DNA of 64,000 nucleotides from Paenarthrobacter sp. PH39-S1 (GCF_030063245.1 NZ_JASISR010000012.1:1-64000); one strand, 5' to 3'. Shown: positions 9,746 to 17,685, counted from the stretch's first letter. Notes: a model not told the origin generated them from the sequence alone. Numbers and translations are program-made.

Positions 9746-10377
9746 CGTTCTTCTCGATTCGCGGCGGCACGGTTCTGGGGCAGGAGGAAGCCGACTGCGA
9801 TGAGCCAGATGAGCGCGCCGAACCGCCCGATCGGGAGCAGGAATTGGAGCGGCTCAACGGCCATGGAGAGGAAGCTCAGCTCGGACAACGCGGCGATGAC
9901 GAGGCCGGTCCAGGCGAGCCAACGCGGTATAAGGCGCAGGATCAGGGCCGGTACGGCGATTCCGGCGACGAGAAGCCCCATCCCGATGACGTAAGCTACC
10001 CCGCCGGCCATGAACGCGAGAAATGACAGCGCGTGGGTGAGCGTCACATCAGTGGTGATCTCCGGGCGGCTCAGTACCCAACTCAGCAGAGCCGAGAGCA
10101 TGAGGAAGACGGATGCGGTGATACCACCGAAGAATCCGATGCCCGGCCCCGGGACCCGCACCCCAAGTCGGAGCTGTCGCGCGTAGACAGTTGCCGCGAA
10201 GATACCCAGCGGTACAGCCGAACCGAACTGGAACATGCTGACAAGCCGCACGGCATCAGAGTTCCCGTGAAAGTATGCCGCGACCTGGTCAGTGGGCGAG
10301 AACGGCGAGACGAACGTCTGGCCGCCCGTGAGGATAGCACTGCTGATCAGACCGCCGACGGTGAGTCCCAGACTCAC
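9742..10377 (-). CDS. DUF4386-like multi-pass membrane protein; true start probably ATG 10447, frameshifted
   Basis: About six hydrophobic segments, with the pattern L-G-L-T-V-G-G-L-I-S-S-A-I-L, Q-F-G-S-A-V-P-L-G-I-F-A-A and M-A-G-G-V-A-Y-V-I-G-M-G-L seen in DUF4386 proteins. GTG 10377 is only the first canonical start in this frame. The frame continues upstream as L-L-A-P-Y-K-R-P-A-G-G-P-N-P-G-I-L, typical of the family N-terminus, to a stop just before 10443. ATG 10447 has a good ribosome site (GGAAGG, 8-9 bases upstream) but is one base out of frame, so a single-base insertion near 10438-10446 is likely. Function unknown; coupled to the SDR gene. Confidence 0.75.
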   Translation of the reverse strand: MSLGLTVGGLISSAILTGGQTFVSPFSPTDQVAAYFHGNSDAVRLVSMFQFGSAVPLGIFAATVYARQLRLGVRVPGPGIGFFGGITASVFLMLSALLSWVLSRPEITTDVTLTHALSFLAFMAGGVAYVIGMGLLVAGIAVPALILRLIPRWLAWTGLVIAALSELSFLSMAVEPLQFLLPIGRFGALIWLIAVGFLLPQNRAAANREER

Positions 10378-10461
10378 GGCTGCCAGGATGCCCGGGTTGG
10401 GACCGCCCGCGGGCCGTTTGTACGGTGCGAGGAGAAACGTCAGTCATGATCGCACCCTTCC

Positions 10462-10488
10462 AATAATTGCATCATGCTCGCAATGATT
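10462..10488. promoter_or_regulatory. Likely MarR operator between divergent units
   Basis: Inverted repeat AATAATTGC (10462-10470) and GCAATGATT (10480-10488), 8 of 9 positions symmetric, lies between the DUF4386-SDR unit and the marR gene at 10529. This is the usual place for a MarR site controlling both directions. Confidence 0.45.
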
Positions 10489-10528
10489 CACCTACTGAAT
10501 TATTCTGTCAAGAGGGTAATCTGGAGCC

Positions 10529-11023
10529 ATGGACTTACCGTCTCCGTCGAAGCGCACCGCCTTCCTACTCTCACAGCTCGGTGCGCTGGCGTCGTCCCGC
10601 TTCGCCGAGCGCACACGCGAGGTCGGGCTGACCCCAAGTGATGCCGGTGTGATCCGCCTGCTCGGCCGGGCGCCCGGGCTGAGCCAGCGGTCTCTTGCCG
10701 ACCGACTGGGAGCCGTGCCGAGCCGCGTTGTTCCACTCATCGACTCGCTACAGGTGCGCGGCCTGGTCGAGCGCGGTCGCAGCAGCACCGACCGGCGGAA
10801 CTACGAGCTGCGTCTGACCGTCGAGGGCGCTAAGATGCTGCGAACGCTGCGCGAGATCGCCGAAAAGCATGAAGCTGAACTCCTTGCCCCGCTCACCAGC
10901 GAACAGTCCGCCCAGCTCGGGAACCTGCTCGCCCGGCTCGCTGGCGCCCACGGCTTCGACACGGACCTCCATCGAGACCTCGGTCGCAAGGATCCCGGCA
11001 CGACGACTCAGCCCCAGCAGTAG
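10529..11023 (+). CDS. MarR-family transcriptional regulator
   Basis: A 164-residue winged-helix regulator. The DNA-binding domain is clear: G-L-S-Q-R-S-L-A-D-R-L-G-A-V-P-S-R-V-V (recognition region, about 50-70), then the wing S-S-T-D-R-R-N-Y-E-L-R-L-T. The opening F-L-L-S-Q-L-G-A-L is shared with the regulator at 23003, suggesting the same subgroup. It is divergent from the DUF4386-SDR pair and probably represses that pair and itself until a small phenolic or electrophilic ligand binds; the ligand is not predictable. Confidence 0.9.
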   Translation: MDLPSPSKRTAFLLSQLGALASSRFAERTREVGLTPSDAGVIRLLGRAPGLSQRSLADRLGAVPSRVVPLIDSLQVRGLVERGRSSTDRRNYELRLTVEGAKMLRTLREIAEKHEAELLAPLTSEQSAQLGNLLARLAGAHGFDTDLHRDLGRKDPGTTTQPQQ

Positions 11024-11263
11024 CCTCAGCCCCCCCCGGCGGATCCATCAGTGCCGGCCTTGCTATCTACGGCACGATGCGGCTGACCGCTATCAACGAC
11101 ATCGCACCCTCGCCATGTGGTTTGCAGTCAGTATGGACCAGTTCCTGTTCTGCGCCGGTGCCGGAGAACCCCATCGTCGCCCCTTACTTACCATGGTCGG
11201 CATAGACGTCACAGCACCCAGCGTCGACCAACAATGTGGCGTGATCAAAGATAGTCACGGCAA

Positions 11264-11309
11264 CCGGACCAACCACCACCCTGTCCACAAAACCGGGGAC
11301 GCTCCAGTC
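11264..11309 (+). repeat. Solo IS3-family end, in the intergenic stretch 11024-11408
   Basis: These 46 bases match 85-130 at 41 positions, with the same sharp end at GCTCCAGTC. No transposase coding is seen on the inner side, so this is an orphan terminal remnant. The rest of the 385-base stretch between the two marR genes shows no convincing gene. Confidence 0.55.
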
Positions 11310-11408
11310 TTCGATGCGCTCGTAGGCGTCACAACAGCGTCCCGGCTGGTATCGGACCTCGGGCGCGCGTCGCCGCGGGCCGTGCGGGCAGCCCGCGTGC
11401 TAATGCGC

Positions 11409-11885
11409 TCAGTCAGGAAGGTCGGCAACCCGGGTAGAGATCGACTGGAGCGTTGCAAGCTCGGCCGCGGTGAGGTGGTCGATGAACCGTGCGCGCACGG
11501 AGACGACGTGGTGGTGGGATGCCTCATCCAGCACGGTGAAACCGCGGTCTGTCAGGACGAGGATGCATCCACGTGCGTCATCCGGGTCCGGCCGCTTTTC
11601 GATGAGCCCACGCTGCTGCATCCGGCTTGTGTGGTGGGAGAGGCGACTGCGTGACCACTCCATTTTGTTCGCCAGGCCCTTGAGCTCCCATCGCCGATTT
11701 GGCTTCTCCGACAGGGTACTCAAGACCTCGTAATCGGCTGAGGATAATGCCGAATCAGCGGCCAAGTCTCGGCCAATCCGCGCTGGAAGGACGGAGAGGA
11801 GCCGCCGAAACGACCGCCACGCCTGCTCTTCGTTGTTGTCCAGCCAGTTCGTATCCACGTCGCTCATATTAATCATTATTGACAT
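11409..11885 (-). CDS. MarR-family transcriptional regulator
   Basis: About 158 residues with the MarR core: L-S-S-A-D-Y-E-V-L, L-A-N-K-M-E-W-S-R-S-R-L-S-H-H-T-S-R-M (recognition helix), and wing D-P-D-D-A-R-G-C-I-L-V-L-T. Its candidate start ATG 11885 lies in one arm of a perfect 13-bp inverted repeat whose other arm holds the start of the divergent reductase gene, so the regulator very likely controls both. The later starts ATG 11873 and 11867 are possible. It is related to the regulator at 15443 (same W-S-x-S-R-L-S-H-H motif). Confidence 0.9.
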   Translation of the reverse strand: MSIMINMSDVDTNWLDNNEEQAWRSFRRLLSVLPARIGRDLAADSALSSADYEVLSTLSEKPNRRWELKGLANKMEWSRSRLSHHTSRMQQRGLIEKRPDPDDARGCILVLTDRGFTVLDEASHHHVVSVRARFIDHLTAAELATLQSISTRVADLPD

Positions 11886-11919
11886 ATCACTGAAAGTTTT
11901 CTACTATCAGTGATATGTC
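11879..11919 (+). promoter_or_regulatory. Leaderless promoter embedded in a perfect 13-bp operator palindrome
   Basis: GACATATCACTGA (11881-11893) and TCAGTGATATGTC (11907-11919) are exact complements with 13 bases between them. On the plus strand TTGACA (11879-11884), 17 bases, then TACTAT (11902-11907) form a near-consensus promoter whose start point, 7-8 bases on, coincides with ATG 11915, so the transcript would be leaderless. A bound MarR dimer would cover -35, -10 and both start codons. Confidence 0.7.
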
Positions 11920-13045
11920 ATTGAAATCATGCTCGATCTCGTTGCGAATACTGGTCATTGTGGCCAGCACCCGCCCGGGCCGTCTTGCACCGGCCATCGC
12001 GGAGTGGTTTACAGACGCGACGCGAAGCGATGCGGACCGCGCAGACGCTCGCTTCGAACTAGCAGATCTGGACGAGATCGCGTTGCCCCTACTGGACGAG
12101 CCGGAGCATCCGTCGGGAGGTGTGTACAGGCACGAGCACACGCGTAAGTGGAGCCGACAAGTGGCGGCCGCCGATGCGTTCGTGATCGTCACCCCCGAGT
12201 ACAACTACGGAATGCCCGCTGTGTTGAAGAACGCGCTTGACTTCCTCTATGAGGAGTGGGCGTGGAAACCCGTGGCGTTCATAAGTTACGGCAATACTTC
12301 GGCCGGAACACGATCGGTGGAAATGGCCAAGCAAGTGGTCTGTGCACTGCGCATGATGCCGATCGGGGCTACCATGTCGATGCGCATCAAGGACAGCATT
12401 AACAATGGACGGGTTCGGGCCGGCGTGGAACTGGACAACGCCGCTCGCCGCGTGCTCGCCGAACTGACCCGCGTTGCTCGTGCCATGCGGCCGTTGCGCG
12501 TGATCGACAACGACAGCGAGACCAGTCGCCCGGTCACGGCGCTCAGCATCGCTGCCGCCTCGGAGGACGATCTCGGCGAATTACTAGTGCTGCAGCGCTG
12601 TTGCTGGGTGCAGGAGGCGCTGGCAAACGACACCCTGGACCTCGCACCGTTCCGGGAGACGCTCGCAGACGTCCGGGCCTGGTCCGACTCGTGGCAAGTC
12701 TGGTGCGCACGCCGAAACGGCCGCGTGATCGGCGCCGTCCGCGCCCGCACAAACGGCCCAGCGTGGGAAATCGGACGGCTGATGGTCGCACCCGATCAGG
12801 CAGGGCAAGGCCTCGGCTCCTGGCTGCTCGCATACGCCGAGCGGCACGCCCCAGCTGATGCAACCGAGTTCGCCCTGTTCACCGGCCAACGGAGTCAGAA
12901 CAACATCCGCTTGTATCAGCGTGCCGGCTACACGCTCCAACCGACTCCGGTGAACGACAGCAGCGACATCAGCGTGCATCTCACCAAGCCGATGCATCAA
13001 GACGTGGAACGGAAGTCGAGGGATGCCACCGTGATTGCGGATTGA
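11915..13045 (+). CDS. NAD(P)H-dependent FMN reductase fused to a GNAT acetyltransferase
   Basis: A 376-residue two-domain protein. Residues about 10-195 are an FMN-reductase flavodoxin fold: I-L-V-I-V-A-S-T-R-P-G-R (FMN phosphate loop), V-T-P-E-Y-N-Y-G-M-P-A-V-L-K-N-A-L-D, and Y-G-N-T-S-A-G. Residues about 205-360 are a GNAT domain with acetyl-CoA loop A-P-D-Q-A-G-Q-G-L-G-S-W-L-L and the C-terminal N-N-I-R-L-Y-Q-R-A-G-Y. The frame is continuous, so the fusion is real unless an indel joined two genes. ATG 11915 has no ribosome site and probably begins a leaderless mRNA. Divergent from its likely repressor; followed within 10 bases by a LysE exporter. Likely a redox or amine detoxification enzyme; substrates unknown. 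Confidence 0.88.
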   Translation: MSLKSCSISLRILVIVASTRPGRLAPAIAEWFTDATRSDADRADARFELADLDEIALPLLDEPEHPSGGVYRHEHTRKWSRQVAAADAFVIVTPEYNYGMPAVLKNALDFLYEEWAWKPVAFISYGNTSAGTRSVEMAKQVVCALRMMPIGATMSMRIKDSINNGRVRAGVELDNAARRVLAELTRVARAMRPLRVIDNDSETSRPVTALSIAAASEDDLGELLVLQRCCWVQEALANDTLDLAPFRETLADVRAWSDSWQVWCARRNGRVIGAVRARTNGPAWEIGRLMVAPDQAGQGLGSWLLAYAERHAPADATEFALFTGQRSQNNIRLYQRAGYTLQPTPVNDSSDISVHLTKPMHQDVERKSRDATVIAD

Positions 13046-13054
13046 TCGGTCCAG

Positions 13055-13708
13055 ATGACAATCGCAAACTCAGTATTGGCGTATGCATTAGCTGCGGGAC
13101 TATTAACAATTCTGCCTGGGCCGGACACGGCGGTCGTCCTCACAACGGCACTTCGGGCAGGAAGGAGACCCGCGCGCCGCGCCGCCCTCGGGATAGGAAC
13201 CGGACTGTTGATCTGGGGACTCGCCGCCGCGCTCGGCCTGTCGGCGGTGCTGAGAACGACCGGACTGGTATATTCGGTCTTCAAATACGCGTGCGCCGCG
13301 TACCTCGCCTTCCTGGCCTTCCAATGCTTCCGCGCTGCAGTGCGGCGCGAGCACGGCCCCACCGGGCAGGAACCAGTTATCAACGATCGGTCCACAGCAT
13401 TTCCGGCTCAGGGCTGGGGTTTTCGCCGCGCGTTTCTCACCGCGATCACAAACCCGAAACTCGGAATCTTCTTCGTGGCGTTTCTGCCGCAATTCATTCC
13501 TCCAGACACGTCCCCGATTGCGATGACGCTTCTGCTGAGCGCAGTGCAGGCGGTGGAGGCAGTCATCTGGTATCTGATCATCGGCGCGGTAGCGGCCAGC
13601 GCCGGGCACCAGATGTCGCGTGCAGGTTTCGTGCGCGCAGTAAACGCGGTTACCGGTGTCGTCTTTCTCATTTTCGGCATCGCCGTCCTCGCTGAGCAGA
13701 CATCGTGA
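13055..13708 (+). CDS. LysE/RhtB-family exporter
   Basis: A 217-residue inner-membrane exporter with about six transmembrane segments and the family opening L-A-A-G-L-L-T-I-L-P-G-P-D-T-A-V-V and the later A-F-L-T-A-I-T-N-P-K-L-G-I-F-F. The family exports amino acids and related compounds using the proton gradient. It begins 10 bases after the FMN reductase-GNAT gene and is almost certainly co-transcribed, which suggests that the acetylated or reduced product may be its cargo (inference). Confidence 0.92.
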   Translation: MTIANSVLAYALAAGLLTILPGPDTAVVLTTALRAGRRPARRAALGIGTGLLIWGLAAALGLSAVLRTTGLVYSVFKYACAAYLAFLAFQCFRAAVRREHGPTGQEPVINDRSTAFPAQGWGFRRAFLTAITNPKLGIFFVAFLPQFIPPDTSPIAMTLLLSAVQAVEAVIWYLIIGAVAASAGHQMSRAGFVRAVNAVTGVVFLIFGIAVLAEQTS

Positions 13709-14109
13709 CCGCGCCGATCGCTCGTTGTGAAGGGGGAGCGAGCTTTGGCGTCCTCCACATATTGAGGTATCTTCTCGACTGGCCGAATTGAATCAGAGTT
13801 CACCGTCCGCTGAGGTTCCAACTGCGGGCCTACCCGGGCAGTCCTCTCTCACTAACGACGTGTTCATGCTGAGTGTGGAATTCAATCGTCGAACCCCTGG
13901 CAAACATGGTAGGAACACATCGATGCATTCTCGATTCGAGCTGATCAAAGCCGACCTGGACGACATCACGAACACGATGCGGCGGCTGGTGGAGAGCGAG
14001 CGGAGGCCATCCAGGCCCTGACCCGTCCACCTCGTTCGCCACACGACGGAGCGAGCGTCACCGCGGCGGCGTCTCGGGCGCGTGCTGAGCCGATCCTCAG
14101 AAGCACTAT
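13709..14109. other. Intergenic stretch without a convincing gene
   Basis: No frame here has recognisable protein character. A short frame from ATG 13921 (M-H-S-R-F-E-L-I-K-A-D-L-D-D, 32 residues) could be a helix, but there is no support for translation. A small inverted repeat GCTCG ... CGAGC follows the LysE gene and might aid termination. Confidence 0.4.
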
Positions 14110-14375
14110 GGCGGTTGCCTCAGGCGGGGCGCCTCGGCGAACATGTCGATCGAGCTCCGTCAAGGCCGTGGCAAGGCTGGTGCGAGCCGTGATCGTCGGC
14201 ACGCGGCTCTGACGACGTGGGTGGCGACGTAAGCGAGAACGTCCTCGAGCGAAGCGTGGGCGGTGCCTCCCGTGCGCGCCGCGACGGAGGACACGTTGAT
14301 CCAGGCCACCGGCTTGCCTTGGATCTCGCTGCCGCCGACCGTCCGGTCAAGCAGGTTCTTGAAGAACCGCGTCCG
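14110..14375 (-). pseudogene. NAD(P)H-dependent FMN reductase, degraded C-terminal fragment
   Basis: The minus strand reads K-N-L-L-D-R-T-V-G-G-S-E-I-Q-G-K-P-V-A-W-I-N-V-S-S, then A-H-A-S-L-E-D-V-L-A-Y-V. This matches the region after the flavin site of NADPH-dependent FMN reductases. The N-terminal half is missing, and a frame change near 14180 separates the last part (S-L-A-T-A-L-T-E-L-D-R-H-V). It lies downstream of the oxidoreductase at 14475 on the same strand. Confidence 0.7.
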
Positions 14376-14474
14376 CTTCCGCGATCTGACGGAGAAAGTC
14401 TCCCACGGCCTGTGGCAAAGGCTCGTGGTTGCGGCCTGCTTCGTTCGAGGATTCACGGCAGGGCGGTCAGGGGG

Positions 14475-15224
14475 TTAGGGTCGGTTGTCGAGCCAGTCCG
14501 CAAGCGTCGGACCTACCGTCTCGACGCCGTCGGCAGGGAGAAGCGCTCCTCCCCTGAACGCGGCGCCGAGGCGGCCGGGAAGTGGTAGCGGGATCGGCTG
14601 GGGGGTGTGCTGGTGGGCGTGCTGGCGAACCTGTTGCGTCAAGGCCCACAGCGTAGTGATGTCCGGTCCGGTGACCTCCACTGTTGAGGAAGGAGGGGCG
14701 CCTAGTGCTGAGTCCGCGAGCACCTCTGCAACGGCAGCGAGCGCCACCGGGCGGATCTTCATTGAGGGCACGAGTGCGATCGGGCCGAGCCGGAACCGTT
14801 CGAGGTTCTGCTCCGCGAACTCGTACCACTGCGTCGATCGGACAATGATCAGGTGTTCGCTCACGCATCGCGCGATCCGTTCCTGCTCTGCTTTGGCTGC
14901 GAAGTACCCGTACCCCTGCACGTCGGGTCGCTCGCAGTTGATGATCGAAAGCAGCACGTGACGGTCGATCTGGCACTCGCGCACGGCGTGTGCAATTGCG
15001 CGCGTCGAGCTGCTGAAGAAGCGGGTGGCGACGCGGCGGCTCGTGGTGAACAGGCCAGTCGCCTCGATCACCGCCTCAACACCGTCGAGAGCAGCCGCAG
15101 CGTCGTCATGCAAGACGTCAAAGCCCGTGGACCTCGAGAGCATGCGCACTGCGGTTCCGCGAGCTCGCAGAGCGTCTTGTATGGCACGGCCGGACCGGCC
15201 TCCACCAACTACTGCAACTTCCAC
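14475..15224 (-). CDS. NAD(P)-binding atypical SDR / NmrA-like oxidoreductase
   Basis: A 249-residue Rossmann protein: M-E-V-A-V-V-G-G-G-R-S-G-R-A-I at the N-terminus (cofactor-binding glycines), A-V-I-E-A-T-G-L-F, and Y-F-A-A-K-A-E-Q-E in place of the classical Y-x-x-x-K. The C-terminal part (V-E-V-T-G-P-D-I-T-T-L-W) is typical of NmrA/YbjT-like proteins. GTG 15224 is supported by GAGGAGGG about 6 bases upstream. A large palindrome (15270-15303) sits in its promoter and shares its core with one at the start of the marR gene 15443-15904. Confidence 0.88.
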   Translation of the reverse strand: MEVAVVGGGRSGRAIQDALRARGTAVRMLSRSTGFDVLHDDAAAALDGVEAVIEATGLFTTSRRVATRFFSSSTRAIAHAVRECQIDRHVLLSIINCERPDVQGYGYFAAKAEQERIARCVSEHLIIVRSTQWYEFAEQNLERFRLGPIALVPSMKIRPVALAAVAEVLADSALGAPPSSTVEVTGPDITTLWALTQQVRQHAHQHTPQPIPLPLPGRLGAAFRGGALLPADGVETVGPTLADWLDNRP

Positions 15225-15269
15225 CCTGACCCTCCTCTACGAACGTGCAGCCATATGTCAAGACGGTAT

Positions 15270-15303
15270 CCGTTGACCACTTGATATGTCAAGTGGTCAA
15301 CGG
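15270..15303. promoter_or_regulatory. Perfect 15-bp inverted repeat, MarR operator
   Basis: CCGTTGACCACTTGA (15270-15284), spacer TATG, then its exact complement (15289-15303). The inner ACTTGATATGTCAAGT matches the core of the second site at 15927-15944. A TTGACA on the minus strand lies inside the site, so repressor binding would block the promoter of the oxidoreductase gene. A half-site ATATGTCAAG occurs at 15253-15262. Confidence 0.72.
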
Positions 15304-15442
15304 AACCGTGTTGTGCGCTGCTGCTTGGCACTTTCGCTGTCCACTGCTCGATGTGTCAGCGCGTGGGGTGAGCAGGCGCGAGGAGCTCCACACCTGCGTC
15401 AGCTATCACGATCCGTCGCGCTGAAGGCTCCCTGCTCGTGTC

Positions 15443-15904
15443 TCAGAGCGCCGAACCCGGTAGATTTCCGGAAACCTCAATGCTAATTCGCTCCAGCGTC
15501 GCTAGGTCTTCCGACCGCAACCGATCGAAGAACGACTGCCTCACGGCGGTGAGATGGGCTCCCGTGGCTGCACTGATCGCTGCCATCCCTTCCTCGGTGA
15601 CCACAACATCAGTGCTCACACCGTCCGCCGCCGGTTCTCTTCGTACGAGAGAACGCCGCGCCATTCGGTCCAAGTGATGAGATAGGCGTGAGAAGGACCA
15701 GCTCAAGTGCTCGGCGAGCGCCTTGATGGCCCCCCGATGCTCGGGAAGTGGGGCTACCGACGACAGCACGTCGTAGTCCTGCATCGATAGCTCGCTGACG
15801 CGAGCCAGTTCCCGCGCCAGGTGTGCCTCGAGCTGACGAAACATCAAGCGAAGCCCTTTCCAAGTCCGCAACTCGTCCTCGGACAAACGCCGTTCACTGA
15901 TCAC
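15443..15904 (-). CDS. MarR-family transcriptional regulator
   Basis: About 153 residues; MarR core L-S-M-Q-D-Y-D-V-L, then L-A-E-H-L-S-W-S-F-S-R-L-S-H-H-L-D-R-M, a wing with V-S-T-D-V-V-V-T, and a helical C-terminal dimer region. GTG 15904 is chosen because the longer frame begins at TTG 15928 inside the operator; neither has a strong ribosome site. Sites with the same core lie at its own 5' end (15927-15944) and before the oxidoreductase gene downstream (15270-15303), so it most likely represses both. Confidence 0.88.
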   Translation of the reverse strand: MISERRLSEDELRTWKGLRLMFRQLEAHLARELARVSELSMQDYDVLSSVAPLPEHRGAIKALAEHLSWSFSRLSHHLDRMARRSLVRREPAADGVSTDVVVTEEGMAAISAATGAHLTAVRQSFFDRLRSEDLATLERISIEVSGNLPGSAL

Positions 15905-15926
15905 GACCAGGACACTACGGGCCGCC

Positions 15927-15944
15927 AACTTGGCATGTCAAGTT
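15927..15944. promoter_or_regulatory. 18-bp palindrome, autoregulatory MarR site
   Basis: AACTTGGCATGTCAAGTT lies just upstream of the marR gene. It shares ACTTG-N-N-ATGTCAAGT with the centre of the palindrome at 15270-15303. Two matching sites, one at the regulator and one at the adjacent target, support specific binding. Confidence 0.68.
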
Positions 15945-15993
15945 ACATCTCGGACGCTCATCCCGTGCACGTCCTCGTGCACAAGGGAGACGA

Positions 15994-16608
15994 TCACTCT
16001 TCCGGGAAAAGCCGGCGTTGGTCGACAGTGGCCCCTTCCCTCCGAGACCCACGGTGACCCGTAGTGAGTACGGACTGCTCAACCACAATGTTGGACAACC
16101 GGTCATACGGTGTGCGCCCGCGGGATATGAATAGCGAGGCAACGTAAAATACTGGCAGCGCGTATGCAAGGATCAGCAGTATCAAGACCCAAGTAGCGGG
16201 CGGGTCCTTGGCGGCCGAGTCAAAGAGCCCGAATACCGCGGCGTGAGCAATGGTCCATGGAACACCGAGCTTCAAGGCATTCCGGCCCAACAGCGAGGCA
16301 AATGTGGGGGTTCCGCCGTCAACCTCTCGCATACGAATACCAACAACTCGCTTGCCCAGGCTCGCGCCCTCACGCGACTCAGTCAGTGTGATTCCGACCG
16401 TCACTGGAGCGATGGTAACGACTAAGGCGAGCAAGTTTTCCTGCACCTCGTTAAATCGCCCATTGGCTCCCGAGAGCAGGTAAATTGTGACCCCAGCCGC
16501 AGCCACAATAGCGACCCACGCACCGATGCATAGGCCGTCGATGAGACCTGCAGCCAAGCGCCGCCAGGGAAGATGCCGGCTAGCGTAGATAGCAGGGGGG
16601 TGGCTCAT
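15994..16608 (-). CDS. RDD-family membrane protein
   Basis: About 204 residues with three or four transmembrane segments. The family signature is seen as R-R-L-A-A-G-L-I-D-G-L (R..D), G-A-S-L-G-K-R-V-V-G-I-R in the loop, and Y-D-R-L-S-N-I-V-V near the end. RDD proteins are of uncertain function, some acting in ion transport. ATG 16608 overlaps the stop of the preceding hydrolase fragment by ATGA, so translation is coupled. Last gene of a minus-strand run that starts with the FAD monooxygenase at 18909. Confidence 0.88.
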   Translation of the reverse strand: MSHPPAIYASRHLPWRRLAAGLIDGLCIGAWVAIVAAAGVTIYLLSGANGRFNEVQENLLALVVTIAPVTVGITLTESREGASLGKRVVGIRMREVDGGTPTFASLLGRNALKLGVPWTIAHAAVFGLFDSAAKDPPATWVLILLILAYALPVFYVASLFISRGRTPYDRLSNIVVEQSVLTTGHRGSRREGATVDQRRLFPEE

Positions 16609-16802
16609 GCCAGTTCCGCGCGAGAAATGGGCGTTGCACCGGAGGTTCCGCTGAGGAAGGCCCGAATGGATTCGACATGAGCGCCTGGCTGTAACCTGCT
16701 GTCCATCAATAGCCCATGGCACAGCACAACGACTGGGCCGCCATCTCCCGTGTCCGGGTATTCAACTTCGCCAGTAGACAGTGCGACGCTACCCTTGATC
16801 AT
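16605..16802 (-). pseudogene. Alpha/beta hydrolase with internal in-frame deletion
   Basis: Only 65 residues remain: the N-terminal strand and oxyanion region of an alpha/beta hydrolase (V-A-L-S-T-G-E-V-E-Y-P-D-T-G-D-G-G-P-V-V-V-L-C-H-G in pieces), joined directly to what looks like a C-terminal helix (S-I-R-A-F-L-S-G-T). The nucleophile elbow, acid and His are gone. It resembles the start of the complete hydrolase at 19526 (D-T-G-G-A-G-P-V-L-V-L-A-H-G). Reading remains open and overlaps the RDD gene by ATGA, so it may now serve only as a coupling leader. Confidence 0.65.
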
Positions 16803-17035
16803 CGACTTTCGCCCTTCATTCTTATCGTATATTGCCCTCGGATGTCGCCAGGTGAGGCAACCCCCAGCCGTTAGACAGTAGGGGTTCTCGTGAGCGCAGC
16901 AAGCACCAGCGCTGGCACGGCGGCTGGCGTCCTGGCCCAGGTCCGTCCTGGGAAGCCGCACCGGAGCAGCCATGCAGCGAGTTAGGCGCCGCTCCGGTAG
17001 CGCGCCTGTCCTGGCAGTGCCAGCGGCTACGGTGG

Positions 17036-17671
17036 TCATGCCGATGGATCCGCAAATTCGTCGGCTCGTGCTGCTGGCAAGATTAGTCGATCGATAATCG
17101 CTTCAACCTGCTCCCTCTTGGGGCTCGCGCCAGTGGTCAACACGATTTGGAAGAGAAGCGCCGGGCCAGCGGATGCGAGAAGAGCGGCATCCGCGCCTCG
17201 GGGGATCTCACCTCGCGTCTCGGCGGCCACAAACAGGCTTTCCAACATTCCCAGTCTCGGTTTTATTACCTCGTTACGGAGGCGTTGCACGAATCGTTCG
17301 TCTGCCTCAGACGCCGTCCCCGCCGCGAGCGAGCGTAGGAGCGACAACGGCGCCGCACCGGAGGAATACATCTGGAGGAGTAGTTCTAACAACCCCTCAC
17401 GAAGTGGGACCCCTTCCTGCGCAGGGTGAAGAACCGGGAGCCAAGGACTGAACGTTGATGAAACCAAGTCCGCCTTCGACTTCCAACGCCGATAGATCGA
17501 CATTCGACTTACTCCCGCACGTTTCGCGATGCCCTCGACCGTCGCGGCGTCGTAGCCGACGTCTTCCAACTCGTCGGAGACGGCCTTTCCGATCGCCGAC
17601 TCCAACGCCGCGCCCCGGCGCCGGGTCCCTCTGGCTGAATCCGGGACGTCACGTGAGTGGCTTATTGACAT
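17036..17671 (-). CDS. TetR-family transcriptional regulator
   Basis: A 211-residue regulator. The N-terminal helix-turn-helix reads V-E-G-I-A-K-R-A-G-V-S-R-M-S-I-Y-R-R-W-K-S-K (about 48-69), typical of TetR/AcrR; the C-terminal ligand domain is helical. A ribosome site GAGGGG precedes ATG 17671. It starts 14 bases after the stop of the FAD monooxygenase on the same strand, so the two form an operon and the enzyme's promoter is the likely target. Confidence 0.92.
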   Translation of the reverse strand: MSISHSRDVPDSARGTRRRGAALESAIGKAVSDELEDVGYDAATVEGIAKRAGVSRMSIYRRWKSKADLVSSTFSPWLPVLHPAQEGVPLREGLLELLLQMYSSGAAPLSLLRSLAAGTASEADERFVQRLRNEVIKPRLGMLESLFVAAETRGEIPRGADAALLASAGPALLFQIVLTTGASPKREQVEAIIDRLILPAARADEFADPSA

Positions 17672-17685
17672 TTAGCTGACCCCTC

